This document shows positions 1 to 11,522 of a stretch of 64,000 nucleotides of DNA, piece by piece (positions within the stretch are counted from its first letter, which is position 1; each line of letters opens with the position of its first letter). The notes under the pieces were generated by a model. The model was not told the DNA's origin. It saw only the letters and a list, made by a program, of their open reading frames with translations, and ran no database searches. The translations under genes and the position numbers were made by a program. This stretch comes from Acanthochlamys bracteata. Lineage: Eukaryota > Streptophyta > Magnoliopsida > Pandanales > Velloziaceae. The stretch is taken from assembly GCA_019914995.1 (NCBI GenBank), contig CM034129.1, forward strand, positions 8,425,725 to 8,489,724. The letters run 5' to 3'.

Positions 1-990
1 ATAAATAATTATTTTTAAATAAAATTGATTATTTGTTCCGAAGTGAAACGAATTATTTGCCACGAAATAAAATTAACTATGAGAGTTTCGAAATAAAATA
101 GACTAATTATCTTAAATAAAATGAACCATAAAAGTACTTGAATGAAGCGAATTATCAAAGCTCTAAATAAAAAATATAATAAAATTAGAATTAGCTAGTA
201 TTTTGGACTAATTTGGCCCAACCTATTTTTATAATTTTTTGAAATCAATTAATAAAAGAAAAAAATTGCATGAGCATTTTATAAATATCACTTTAGAACT
301 GTTAATAAGTATGTAAAACTAAACTTCTATAATATCTGCTTTCTAACGAAAAGATTTTTTTTTTAAAGTAAAGCGAGTTATATTTTCAAAAATAGAGCGA
401 ATTACTTACCATAATAACTAGACCATTGTTCTAAATATAGCGGATTATCTGTTTTAAATTGAGGCTAGCTAGTTGTTAAAAAATTAATAGTACTATTAAA
501 AATCATGAAATAAAGTGAACACTTGCTACGAAATAAAGAAAAACGTTAACCCTATTAGATGAATCGTATAGTAAAGCTAAATTTAATCTATATTTTGGAT
601 GAAATTGATTCAGTTTGTTATAATACTATGCGATAAATTTAAGATCTCTATTAAAACTAATTCAAACTAGAAAGAGTGAGTATAAAATTTTGCGAATATT
701 ATTTCAAAATTATTGTAAAAATGTGAGACAAACATCTCTTAACATTCCACTTGCATAGAAAATTTATTTGTGTAATTACCAAGAAAGGCTGAGTACAAGA
801 TATTAAAAGAAATCTACAACGTCTACAACTTGGATCAGATTTGTTCCGACATGGTTAAACGAATGATCCTAATTCATACACGCAGCTGAGATGAGCAATG
901 ATGTCAATGATCAAACCTAAGCAATGATCCTCTCCACAAAAGGACCCACTTGTGAATTTAATAGCTGCTTTCTTTTCTTCCAAGTTCTTC
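1..990. other. AT-rich flank upstream of the first P450, with dispersed repeats
   Basis: No coding region is supported. The stretch contains many degenerate short phrases of the type 'cgaaataaa..gaattatt' and two copies (about 270-350 and 650-755) of a dispersed repeat that recurs in the introns and 3' flank of the P450 genes. A TATA-like stretch (tatatag) lies at about 997-1003, roughly 90 bp before the P450 start codon. Confidence 0.5.
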
Positions 991-1094
991 TACTTCATAT
1001 ATAGCTAAGCTAGGACTTGCAAACTACAAGCTACAACAATCACTCCCTCCCTCAAGCACAAGCACAATAGCACTACAAGTCTACAAAGGTAACC

Positions 1095-3586
1095 ATGCCA
1101 AACCTTCTGCTTCTTCTGTTCATCCCCATCTTCATTCTACTCATCATCATCAAAACTATATCATCATCATCATCAACCAATCCTAAACACTACAAGAATA
1201 AAACAGCAGTACTGCTCCCTCCTTCCCCTCCCAACAAGCTTCCGATCATCGGCCACCTTCACTTGCTCGGCCGTTTCCCCTACCGCTCTCTGCAATCCCT
1301 TTCATTCACATATGGCCCTCTAATTCATATCCAGCTTGGAAAGGTCACAGCAGTCGTTGTATCATCTCCTGCAGCAGTAAGAGAAATGTTCAAGGACCAT
1401 GACGTTGCCTTTGCGAGCAGACCGAAGCTTCGTGCAGCTAACCGTTTCTCATACAATAATCGCAACATCGCGTTCTCTCCTTACGGCGAGTACTGGCGTC
1501 AGGTACTCTTGTAATGAACTACTTCGTGGTATCAGTGTATAGTTTGTAAGAGTATTTGAATAAGAAATTCATATATACCTCACGATATGTAGTTCATTTT
1601 CGAATTATGAATTCGTAATGTTAAGGTTTTATCTTAATTTTGGTAATTTCTAGAATAAGAGATGGTACTTGAGCAATGACTACAATCAAACTATCTTAAC
1701 ATTACTTTACAATTTATATATAGGTTCGCAAAATCTGCGTGTTGCATCTCCTTAGTGCACGGCGTGTCCAGTCCTTTCGCCCTGCTCGTGAAGCCGAAGT
1801 CCTGCGCTTAACGCAAACGCTACGAAATAATTCTACGCTGCAAGCAATCAACTTGAGCGAAGCACTGAGCGACTATGCGTACAGAGTGCTTCATAGTGCT
1901 GCGCTTGGGAGGAAATGCAGTGACGAGAAGGAGTCAAGAGTGCTGGAGAAGATAGTGGAGGAGTCCTCAGCTTTGCTTGGAGCGTTCAATGTGGACGATT
2001 TCTTTCCTTCGTTGCGGTGGTTGAGTGCTATAACTGGATTAGATTCAAAGATTGAGAGAACGTTTAAGAAGCTTGATGCGTTTGTTGATGGTATAGTGGA
2101 AAGACACATAGCCGATAGAACGAACGGAGATGGAGGTAATGAAGATGGTCGGGATTTTGTAGATGTTCTTCTGGATCTACAGAAGGATGAGAGTACTGTG
2201 AATTTCACCCTTGCCAGGGAAAACATCAAAGCTCTTGTCATGGTAAACTTTCTCATCTTGTCCGTTGTTATCTTCTTTACTCTTTTTCCCTTTTCACCCA
2301 AGACTTTACAAGTTTACATGGTTATCTCTTCCGCCGGTTTATTTGACATGGCAAGATAAGTTCTTTTGCGAAAAATTCTAAGTTAATCACGTACTATAAA
2401 GCAGATTGGATCGGATTATCATAATATGGACTAAATTTAATTTTATTATTTATATCTATTTATATTTTTATGGTTTACTTTATTATAGAATAAAAATGAT
2501 CAGTTTTATTTCAGAATATATAATTCGTTTTATTCAAAGAATAGTTATTTACTATATTTTATAGCAAATAATTTACTTTATTTTAGGACAAATAGCTTGC
2601 TTCATCCGATTCATTACAGGATACGCAGTCCGTAATTTATAAAAAAATACTTCGTTAGAGGAGGGCAGATGTTAAAAAATATTTAGTCCTATATTGCTTA
2701 TCAATAGTTCTGGGATGATATTTATAAAAACTTGGACTCACTCTTCTCATAAAAATCTTAAATTCGTCACAAGTTCCATTCGTCAAGGTCCACTGCGTAC
2801 GTGGAGCAGGTTCTTTGAGATCATTTCTGTTTGCAGTTTTGTATACAAAATTTTAAAATGAAAATCTAAAGGAGGCCTTCAATGAGATTATGCATAGTAT
2901 TTACACTTGTATATGATTAGATTATGTGATACTATTGGTCTAAAATGAATTTGGGCTTGCAGAACATGTTTGCAGCAGGGACTGGAACTTCATTCGTATC
3001 CCTATCATGGTCAATCTCTGAGCTTCTTCGCCATCCAAAGGTAATGCAAAAACTCCAAAACGAAGTTAGATCCGTTGCAGGAAAGAATAAAAACCTTGTT
3101 ACAGAAGAAGACATCACCAAAATGCCTTACTTGAGAGCCGTTATCAAAGAAGTCCTGAGACTCCACCCTCCTGCACCTTTACTACTTCCCCATGAAACCA
3201 TAGAGCCCACAGAGCTCTTGGGTTATAAAATTCCTGCCAAGACAAGGGTGATCGTCAATGCATGGGCAATCGGAAGGGACCCTAATTCATGGGACATGCC
3301 AGAAGAGTTCATGCCGGAGAGGTTTATTACCAATAGCAGTATTGATTTCAGAGGCAATGACTTTCAGTACATTCCATTCGGTGGAGGGCGTAGGATTTGC
3401 CCGGGAATACAGTTTGGCCTAGCGACCCTTGAGCTGGGTTTGGCGAACCTTGTCTACCACTTTAACTGGAAGTTGCCTGAAGGGATGGATGTGGAAGATT
3501 TGAATATGGAGGAGGCCCCTGGGCTTGCAACACACAGGAAGTATGACTTGATCCTTGTTGCTGAGCCTATAAAGTTTGCGGAGTAG
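1095..3586 (+). CDS. Cytochrome P450, CYP71 clan (A-type), three exons
   Basis: Haem-thiolate monooxygenase, expected on the ER membrane with its catalytic domain in the cytosol, using a P450 reductase. Exons read as 1095-1502, 1724-2242 and 2963-3586, all phase 0 with GT-AG borders, giving about 516 residues, normal for the family. An N-terminal hydrophobic anchor (residues 3-20) is followed by the PPSPP proline hinge, KEVLR (E372, R375) of the K helix, PERF, and the haem loop FGGGRRICPG with Cys455. The I-helix reads AAGTGTS, with Gly where the acidic residue normally sits. Sequence style resembles proteins named CYP71A or CYP736A117-like, but substrate cannot be told. The first intron (1503-1723) is absent from the paralogue at 9412-11522. 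The start follows a TATA-like box by about 90 bp. Confidence 0.93.
1503..1723 (+). other. Extra intron in the first P450
   Basis: The donor is cag|gtactc and the acceptor tatatag|gttcgc. It splits the C-helix region between WRQ and VRKIC in phase 0. The paralogue on the minus strand reads straight through the same codons. Confidence 0.85.
2650..2775 (-). repeat. Dispersed repeat in P450 intron 2
   Basis: The reverse strand matches the repeat at about 10160-10260 over roughly 80 bp, including the shared phrase 'attgataagyaata'. Other copies lie near 270-350, 650-755, 3830-3905 and 10440-10530. No terminal structure could be defined. Confidence 0.5.
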
Positions 3587-4080
3587 TTCATTTTACTGTC
3601 TTTACATATAAGTAGTTTGTAGTTGTACTCAAGAGTTTCCTATCTTTCTGGTAAATTTTCGTTTTGAATGTGCACATGGTTGAATTTGCTTACGTATTGG
3701 AGGTTTGAAAAAATAAAGAGTTGTGAATGTTTGGTTATAGCAGAAGGACCAAATTTTTTTCGTGAGTTTTGATGCTAGATTGTTCTGCAGAGTTTTCAAA
3801 TTTCATTTTGTTAGAGAAATTTAATTTCACATCGGTTAGAAATAGTTTTAAAATAATATTTATAAAAGTTTGAATTTATTTTTATATTGCTAATTCGTCA
3901 CGTTCAAAAGTAAATGAATGTTCGATTACACTTTCAGCTGTAGATTGTATTTGCGCACCCACAAGCATGCTATATATTGTACCATGCGCGCAATCTAGCA
4001 CATGGACCGGGTGTTTCAATTAATGACAAGGTTCTGATTGTAGATTCTGTTATTATGCTAACAAGCTAAGAGACATTAAT
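3587..4080. other. 3' flank of the first P450
   Basis: This holds the likely 3' UTR and another copy of the dispersed repeat (3830-3905, reverse orientation, containing the phrase cacatcgg). No gene is seen. Confidence 0.4.
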
Positions 4081-5213
4081 GGCCCTGTTTTGGCTGTGTT
4101 TAAATCCGAAAAACAGTACAAAACAGAATTTAGAGCGTTTGAGTATTACAGCTTTAAGCTGTTTTAGAGAATTTTTAACAGTATTTTTTAAAAGTATTTC
4201 CGAGATGCTTTTAAGAAAAAAATACGCGGTTATTTTTTTTTTCTTCCTACGAAATAATTATATTGTCCACGATAAATTTATATAATTATCACATTATATT
4301 ATTTATTTAAATAATATACAAAATTTAATAATTATTTAAATATATTTTCAATATTTAATATAATAATAATAATTATATAATTAATATTATTTAAATTAAT
4401 TATTGATTGATATCAATAATATAATTTGTTAATAAAGTTATAAATATTGATACAAGTAATTATTTACATAATTTTTACATAATAGATTTATTTAAACAAT
4501 AAATAATATATCAAAAGAAATTAAAAATTTCATAATATATCAATTATTATATATTCAGGGGCTTCAAATTTAATATTATAGTAATAATTATATAATCAAT
4601 ATTATTCAAATTAATTATTGATTGATATCAATAATATAATTTGTTAATAAATTTATAAATATTAATACAAGTAATTATTTATATAATTTTTACATAATAA
4701 ATTTATTAAATTTAAATAATAAATAATATATCAAAAGGAATTAAAAATTTCATAATATATCAATTATTATATATTCAGGGGCTTCAAATTTAATATTATA
4801 GTGATAATTATATAATCAATATTATTCAAATTAATTATTGATTGATATCAATAATATAATTTGTTAATAAATTTATAAATATTGATACAAGTAATTATTT
4901 ATATAAATTTTACATAATAAATTTATTATATTTAAGAAATAAATAATATAAAAAAAATTAAAAATTTTATAATATATCAATTATTATATATTCAGAGACA
5001 TTTTAGTCATTTATAGTTTATACAAATATAAGCATAAGTTTAGCCAAACACTTAATTCAGCCTTCAACATTAAAAATCACGATACATTAACAATTTATCT
5101 AAATACTTTTCTGCATAAAGCTGTTTTTATAGCAAAAGCTCTATAGCTGCTTACAGTACTCTAAAACTATTTTATTTCAAAAGTATAAAAATTTCAGCAC
5201 GTCCAAACAGGCC
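4081..5213. mobile_element. MITE-like element with imperfect terminal inverted repeats
   Basis: The left end starts GGCCCTGTTTTGGCTGTG and the right end, read on the other strand, starts GGCCTGTTTGGACGTGCT. The subterminal sequences (aaacag, agctt, agctgttttagag) are also inverted copies. There is no coding capacity. No clean target duplication is visible, so the superfamily (hAT or PIF/Harbinger style) is open. It sits between the P450 3' end and the PPR promoter. Confidence 0.65.
4345..4996. repeat. Three tandem copies of a ~220 bp AT-rich unit
   Basis: The middle unit runs exactly 4561-4780 (220 bp, starting gcttcaaattt and ending atattcaggg). The first and third units are slightly shorter and diverged by scattered substitutions. 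The array lies wholly inside the MITE-like element. Confidence 0.88.
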
Positions 5214-5386
5214 AATATCAATTTGGCTGAGTGGAGCTTTTAGATTTTAGTTTACACTTCTTTAACTAGCCTGCATTCATATTCGGATCAGCCTTAAATA
5301 AAACATTCACCAAAGCAAACGCATCTAAACTTTCTAAAACCCCTACACCACATTCCCAAATTCACAACACAAAACAAACAGCCACC

Positions 5387-7135
5387 ATGCTCTCCTCCTC
5401 AGCGGCCACCGCCGCTGGCGCACGCTTCCGTCTCTTCCGCCGGTTCTCTTCGTCTCTACTCTCCAACCCTTCTATACCCAACCCTCCAATCGATCTCCCA
5501 AGCACTCTACAACTCACGCAATCTTCTTTCCTCTATGCACTCAAGAAGCTCGACAAAATGCCACAGAGAGCACTCGACCTCTTCAACCGCTACAACACCT
5601 CCTCGTTCGATCCTGGCGCTCCCGCTTACAACCTCATGCTCCGTATCCTTGCTGGACCCAACCATCTCTCCGACTTGTGGGCCCTCCTTAAGTCGATGAA
5701 AGACGCCGGATACGTGCTCGACCACGGAACTTACGGCACTCTACTCGCGTCATTCAGGTGTAATAAACTCCCCTCTGAAGCGTCTGTGATCGCCAAATTC
5801 TACTCTGATTCGCTGGCAAATGCTAAGCAGAGTGATTTTATCAAGGAAGCTGCAAAGATTTTAAAGAGCTCAGAGGAGTGGAATGATGAGGTGGAGATGA
5901 AGTTGAATGGTGTTCGTTTGAATTTGTCTGATGATGTTGTCGCTAGAGTTATTTGGGAAATAAGAGAATCCCCTACCAAGGTGCTGAGTTTCTTTCGTTG
6001 GACTGGGCGGAATAATCATGACTACGAATATGGTGCTGTTGCTTATAACGCATTGGCTCGGCTACTTGCAAAGGAGGAATCTGTAGAAAAATTTTGGAGC
6101 ATAGTGGATGAGATGAAGAGTAAAGGGCATGATGTAGACATTGATACGTATGTCAAGGTGTCACGAAATTTCCAGAAGAGTAAGATGATGAAAGAAGCAG
6201 TGGAGCTGTATGAGCGCATGATGGATGGGCCATATAAGCCAGCAATTCAGGATTGCGGAGTGCTTTTGAGGCAGATTTCTTTGGCTCCAGAGCCGGATCT
6301 CGAGTTGGTTAATAGAGTAGTTAATAAGTATGAGGCTGCTGGGTACACTCTTTCAAAGGTCGTTTATGATGGGATTCACCGGTCTCTAACAAGAAAAGCG
6401 AAATTTGATGAAGCAGATGATATATTAAATAAGATGAGGCAAGCTGGTTATGAACCAGATAACATAACTTACAGCCAGTTAGTGTCTGGGCTTTGCAAGG
6501 CGAACAAGCTGGATGATGCTTGCTGGATTTTAGATGAGATGGAGGAGGTTGGTTGCATTCCAGATGTCAAGACATGGACAGTTCTGATTCAAGGGCACTG
6601 TGCAACTGGTGCAATGAGTAAAGCACTCGAATGTTTGACAAAGATGTTGGAGAAGGGTTGTGATGCTGATGCTGATCTTCTGGATGTGTTAGTTAAAGGC
6701 TTTTGCAGTGGCAATCGTGTTGATGGGGCTTACACTCTGGTTACTGAAATGGTAGAAAGAACCCGTTTGCGGCCTTGGCAAGCTACATATAAATATCTAA
6801 TTCAAGAGTTACTGAAAAGGAAAAAGCTTGAGGAGGCTCTGAAACTTCTTGATATGATGAAGATCCACAAGTTTCCGCCTTTTGCTGACCCTTTCCCCAC
6901 CTATATATCCAAGTTTGGCACAACTGAAGACGCTAAAGAATTCTTGAGAGCACTTACTATAAATCAGTATCCATCTTCTACAGCTTATTTGCATGTATTT
7001 AAATCGTTCTTTAAAGAAGGTAGGTACACTGAGGCCAAAGATTTACTGTTCAAATGTCCTCATCATATTCGCAAGCATGCTGACATAGCCAAACTCTTTG
7101 GCTCTTCAAAAGCTGCGAAAACAATTTCACTTTAA
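5387..7135 (+). CDS. P-class pentatricopeptide-repeat protein, probably mitochondrial
   Basis: Intronless gene of 582 residues. PPR proteins bind organellar RNA sequence-specifically and act in its processing or stability. The N-terminus is rich in Ser, Ala and Arg with no acids (RLFRRFSSS at 15-23), typical of a mitochondrial transit peptide. PPR units are visible at about 79-112, 219-253, 254-288, 327-360, 361-395, 396-430, 431-466 and 467-500, with unit ends such as GYEPD and GCIPD. There is no E or DYW extension, so it is P-class. Overall style recalls the Arabidopsis At3g02490/At5g15980/At3g48250 group, recalled rather than searched. The start ATG lies in a good plant context (gccaccATG). 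It stands alone between the two convergent P450 genes. Confidence 0.92.
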   Translation: MLSSSAATAAGARFRLFRRFSSSLLSNPSIPNPPIDLPSTLQLTQSSFLYALKKLDKMPQRALDLFNRYNTSSFDPGAPAYNLMLRILAGPNHLSDLWALLKSMKDAGYVLDHGTYGTLLASFRCNKLPSEASVIAKFYSDSLANAKQSDFIKEAAKILKSSEEWNDEVEMKLNGVRLNLSDDVVARVIWEIRESPTKVLSFFRWTGRNNHDYEYGAVAYNALARLLAKEESVEKFWSIVDEMKSKGHDVDIDTYVKVSRNFQKSKMMKEAVELYERMMDGPYKPAIQDCGVLLRQISLAPEPDLELVNRVVNKYEAAGYTLSKVVYDGIHRSLTRKAKFDEADDILNKMRQAGYEPDNITYSQLVSGLCKANKLDDACWILDEMEEVGCIPDVKTWTVLIQGHCATGAMSKALECLTKMLEKGCDADADLLDVLVKGFCSGNRVDGAYTLVTEMVERTRLRPWQATYKYLIQELLKRKKLEEALKLLDMMKIHKFPPFADPFPTYISKFGTTEDAKEFLRALTINQYPSSTAYLHVFKSFFKEGRYTEAKDLLFKCPHHIRKHADIAKLFGSSKAAKTISL

Positions 7136-8945
7136 CATGGAAGTAGATTTTCTTGTCATAGTTCCACTGTTGAATTTAAATTCTCAGTAGATTAAGCCTT
7201 TGTTTTGTCATACTAAACGTCATGTTCCTTCATCAAGTATAAATCACCTATAACATTTTAAAGTATGTAACTGTCTTTGGTTTGTTTACGATATCGTTGT
7301 TGTTACCCAATTGGAGAAATACACAAACGACATTGAGATGTACATGAATGACATTTGACTCTTTTGAAGCATTGTGTGTTTCATTTGACTGTATCATTTC
7401 AATTTTGAAGAAGTTAATGAATTACTGAATGGAAGTTGTGTGATCAAGCTCTTCTAGTGTCAACATACTAAATTTGTCTATGTTGTCAAGTATGAAGGTC
7501 CTGTGATTTTCTTTTTTTTCCCCTCTATTTTTGAGATGGAGTAATTTACTAGTTGATCCTTCCTTTCTTCATTATTTATGATGGTATAATTTCCAGAACA
7601 TATTTCAGATAGGCTCAAGTATTACCTGCATTTTTTGTACGTCTTAGTAATTAGGGTGTAGATTGAGACGTGAGAACATGATTCCATTGAATAGATCCTT
7701 TACTACTACAACTTCAGAAAATTAAAGGCATAAAATCATACAGAATGAGATGCACTGGAAATACTTGTTGTGCACATAGTTATGTCAACATCAGCGTCAA
7801 CTAGACTTCATCAAGTATTTCATATCTAATAACCATTGAATTTCTAAGGTACTCTATAATAGTGACCTTCGGTTTTAGACAAGACCTGTCAAGTTCATTG
7901 CTTCTATTTCATAAAATTCAAGAGGTATGGTACTTGGGAGATGTACAGTGATGCTTTAAGCCGAAGCTTTATTAGCTCATAGATCTGGAGTCTAGATTCA
8001 TGATATAAATGATTTACTTTGTCGAAGCTGCTAATGTATGAAGAAAGCTGCAATCTCAGATTGACGGAAGGAATTGTAGCCTTTCCTGCTTTACCTGGCC
8101 AGAAAATATAGGTTATAGATGATAAGTCACACAAAACTAATGCTTTGAGTATTAAAGACCCAATAAGCTCTAATCGGTTCGGGTGAAAAGGTACGTTTGA
8201 GTAGGGTTGAGTATTTCGCTTAGCACAGCTGGAGCCAAGTAGAATTTTGCTTAAACATAATGAGCTACCTACATTTGTTGATTCAAACGCTTCTTCCTTT
8301 TTCAATTGATCAGAGAGATTGAAGCAATTTATGTGACAATAATAATGGAAAGGGTCACAAAAGCTTCATTGCGTTGATGACTTATGAATTCATATCACAA
8401 CAGTCATCTATGGAGGAGTTGTTATGCCTGGCAAAAGTTGATAAGACTTGAATTGCAGCTTACAGCAGTTCAAGAGGAGAAGAACATTCTTTTGCCAGGT
8501 AACCACTGATGTCCCTTCTCTTCTTATCCACGGTAATGATACTCACTGCCCTTTTCCTTTGTTTAGTATCGGCACTATTTTTTATGGCTTTATGCATGAA
8601 TTTTTGGCTTTAGCCAGATTTAAAAGGTCAGTAGCATGTTCTTCTGTTAACTTCTTAAAAGAGTTCATAAGAAGTTATATGTCGGGATCAACTAGGACAG
8701 AATATGGCAAAGTATTTTAGCACCTTATATAGTTCTGTGAGTCTTGGGTTTGTGTCCGGACTTCTTCAATAATTGATATTCCAATTTGTATTTGGTTTCT
8801 ACTATTCAGAAGCTCCTCTTGCTTCTAGTTTTTCTTCGAAAGTTCACACTCACTCGGTTGTCATAGAAGCATGCCTATGCAAAGGTCGCGCTGATTTTGT
8901 CATCACATTAGTGCTTATTTTCCCATAAACATAAATATCCTTCCA
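7136..8945. other. Intergenic between PPR gene and MITE
   Basis: This probably includes the PPR 3' UTR. Open frames in 7904-8305 (minus) and 8448-8720 (plus) lack ATG starts or recognisable content. No gene is supported. Confidence 0.4.
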
Positions 8946-9100
8946 TAAGGGGGTGTTTCAATTGTACGGCATTCACTTTGGTCTAAAATTTGAGTTCAAA
9001 CGTACTTGTTATGTTTCAATTTACACCGAACTCATCTATAATTCACTTTTATCGAAGTCAGTTTTACGAAACTCTTTTTACTAATTAAAACACACTCTTA
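8946..9100. mobile_element. Small MITE with GGGTGTTT-type inverted ends
   Basis: The left end is TAAGGGGGTGTTTCAATT and the right end is AATTAAAACACACTCTTA. The ends are imperfect inverted repeats, about 155 bp apart, flanked by or including TAA/TTA. This is Tourist-like (PIF/Harbinger) in style and non-coding. Confidence 0.6.
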
Positions 9101-9411
9101 ATGTCATTGGATATGTTTTGAGTTAGTCGAATAACAACATCTGAAACTTCCTACTGGAATTATGACAGGTTAAGCTGCATGCGCTTAACGCTCATAACAA
9201 GCACGTATCGGGAACGATTTCGTTGCAGTTTCCAAAAACCATAGTGGATATTACCTAAGGTACTGAAGCGTTGGGGTTTAACCGGTCATCCATGAAAGAA
9301 ACCATACAAAGGCTTCAAAGGTAAATAACAAGAAACAGAGCAAACGAGAGAGCAACAAATATATGTAGGACTAGGGTCCGTCCTCGTCCATGCCTTTCCC
9401 CCTATCATATT

Positions 9412-11522
9412 CTACATACATGCAGGCTCCGCTACGAGGATGAGCTCATACTTCCTGAGCGTTGTGAGACCTGGTGTCTCCTCCATGTTCAAATCTTGTG
9501 CCCGCATGTCGCCAGGCAGCTTCCAGTTGAAGTGGTACACTAGGTTAGCTAGCACAAGTTCAACAGTAGCCAAAGCGAAGTGAATCCCAGGGCATATCCT
9601 CCTGCCACCACCAAAGGGAATGTACTGAAAATCACTTCCTCTAAAATCAATGCTGCTGTTGGTTATGAATCTCTCCGGCATGAACTCTTCTGGCAAGTCC
9701 CATGAGTGAGGATCTCTTCCGATCGCCCATGCATTGACGATCACCCTTGTCTTGGCAGGAATCTGGTAGCCTAGAAGCTCAGTTGGCTCGATGGCTTGAT
9801 GGGGAAGTAGCAATGGTGCAGATGGATGAAGCCTTAGGACTTCCTTGATCACCGCCTTCAGGTACGGTATGCGCATGATATCTTCCTCTGTAACAAGGCC
9901 TTCCTTCTTTCCAGCCGTGCTTCTTACTTGACGTTGAAGCTTCTCCATTACGTTTGGATTACGAATGAGTTCTGACATGGCCCATGATAAGAATGTGTGT
10001 GTAGTTCCGATTCCAGCTGAAAACATGTTCTGCAGTTTATAAGGAAGTAGAGTTCAGAATTTTTGAGTATTTACATTAAGATTTAGCTGGTAAATGACGG
10101 CTTAAATGAATTATTTAATCTTCTGATGATCATAGAATTATTTCTAATACAAATTGGCAAAAAAAAGAAAGTTTAAATTTTTATTAATATTATTTTAGAA
10201 TTATTGATAAGTAATACAAGACAAAATCTCTTTTAACACCTACCATTTAGCAGAACCTCCTTTTTTTGGAAGATGGAGCGAATTATCTTCTCCGAAATAA
10301 AGCAGACAATTGTTCTCAAATAAAGTAAGCTACTTGATCTAGAAGTGAAAGCGGAATATAGAAGTTCTGACATCATTTGAATCACTTTAGTCGAGTCTAT
10401 TCTGATACTATCTAATGATTTTAGAATTTCTCAAAACTAATTTGTCTTTAATAGAAAGAGTAAGTCCAAATCTTTATTATATCATTTCAAAACTATTAAT
10501 AAATATTATAGAACTAAAAGGAACTTGATGTTAAGGTCAAGCTGATTAAGGATGATTAGAAGATTTCACTCAATGAGCTGAACCAAATTACTTTTATAAT
10601 AGGAGGATCAGATCATATATATTACCATGACCAGAGCTTTGATATCTTCCTTGGTGAGGGTGAAATCAGCGTTGGTCTCATCCTTGTTGAGTGCCAAGAG
10701 CACATCCACAAAGTCTTCACCATCACCTCCAGAGACTCTATCTGCCATATGCCTCTGCAAAACACCATCTACAAATTCATCCAGTTTCTTGAATGTCTTA
10801 TTTAACTTGCGGTTGAACCCGGTGACTACACTCAGCCACCAGAGCGATGGGAAGTAGTCCTCCACGTTGAACGTCCCAATCAACGTAGAAACCTCTTGAA
10901 TTATCCCCTGCAAAACTTGTGACTCCCTCTCATCGCTGCACTTCCTCCCAAGAGCTGCCCGGTGGATGACAGCATACGCGAGCTCGCCAAGACCCTTGCT
11001 CAGGTTAACAGTTTTGTTATCGATGCAAGAAGCTTGTCTCACCTTCTGCAACATCCGTGCAACCTCCTCCTCTCTCACGGGACGAAAGGACTGGACTCGA
11101 CGAGCGCTAAGTAGATGGAGCACACAAATTTTACGCACCTGACGCCAGTACTCGCCATAGGGAGCTGAGCCAACACTGCGAAAGTTGTAGGATAGTCGGC
11201 GGAATGTCTTAACAGTAGGGCGGCCAGCAAAAGACAAGTCATGATCCGTCAACACCTCACGGGCGATAGCAGGGGACGAGACGATGATAGCGAGGACCTT
11301 CCCGAGCTTGAGGTGAATGAGAGGACCATGGGTGAGGGAAAGGGCATGGAGAGAGCGATGCGGAAACCTGCCAAGCAGATGAAGGTGGCCGATGATCGGA
11401 AGCTTTTGCGGGGACGGAGGTAGTGTTATGTTCTTTTGCTTTTTATGGAATAGGAAAGCTTTTCTTAGGACAACAAAGGCGAGGATAAGAAGCAGCACAA
11501 CAACAAGGAGCAGGTTGGCCAT
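9412..11522 (-). CDS. Cytochrome P450, CYP71 clan (A-type), two exons
   Basis: Paralogue of the gene at 1095-3586, in the opposite orientation. Exon 1 is 11522-10626 and exon 2 is 10029-9412, giving about 504 residues with one phase-0 intron (10625-10030) at the same site as intron 2 of the paralogue. It has an N-terminal anchor (residues 2-20), PPSP hinge, KEVLR (E362, R365), PERF at 417-420 and the haem loop FGGGRRICPG with Cys445. The I-helix reads SAGIGTT, again with Gly for the usual acid. A TATA-like stretch lies at about 11566-11575 on this strand. Substrate is unknown; both copies are probably specialised-metabolism enzymes, which is inference from the clan. Confidence 0.93.
10160..10530. 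repeat. Dispersed repeats in the intron of the second P450
   Basis: Two copies (about 10160-10260 and 10440-10530) of the repeat also found in intron 2 and both flanks of the first P450. Between them is a block of 'cgaaataaagc' phrases like those at 1-520 and 2450-2620. Confidence 0.5.

Noticed and set aside
1891..2301. Minus-strand 136-residue frame over P450 exon 2
   Set aside because: Shadow of the coding strand, which carries clear P450 sequence.
4079..5216. Exact target duplication for the MITE-like element
   Set aside because: The flanks 'acattaat' and 'aatatcaa' do not match well enough to claim one.
7904..8305. 133-residue minus-strand frame after the PPR gene
   Set aside because: No ATG start at the 5' end, no recognisable motif, composition typical of noncoding AT-rich DNA.
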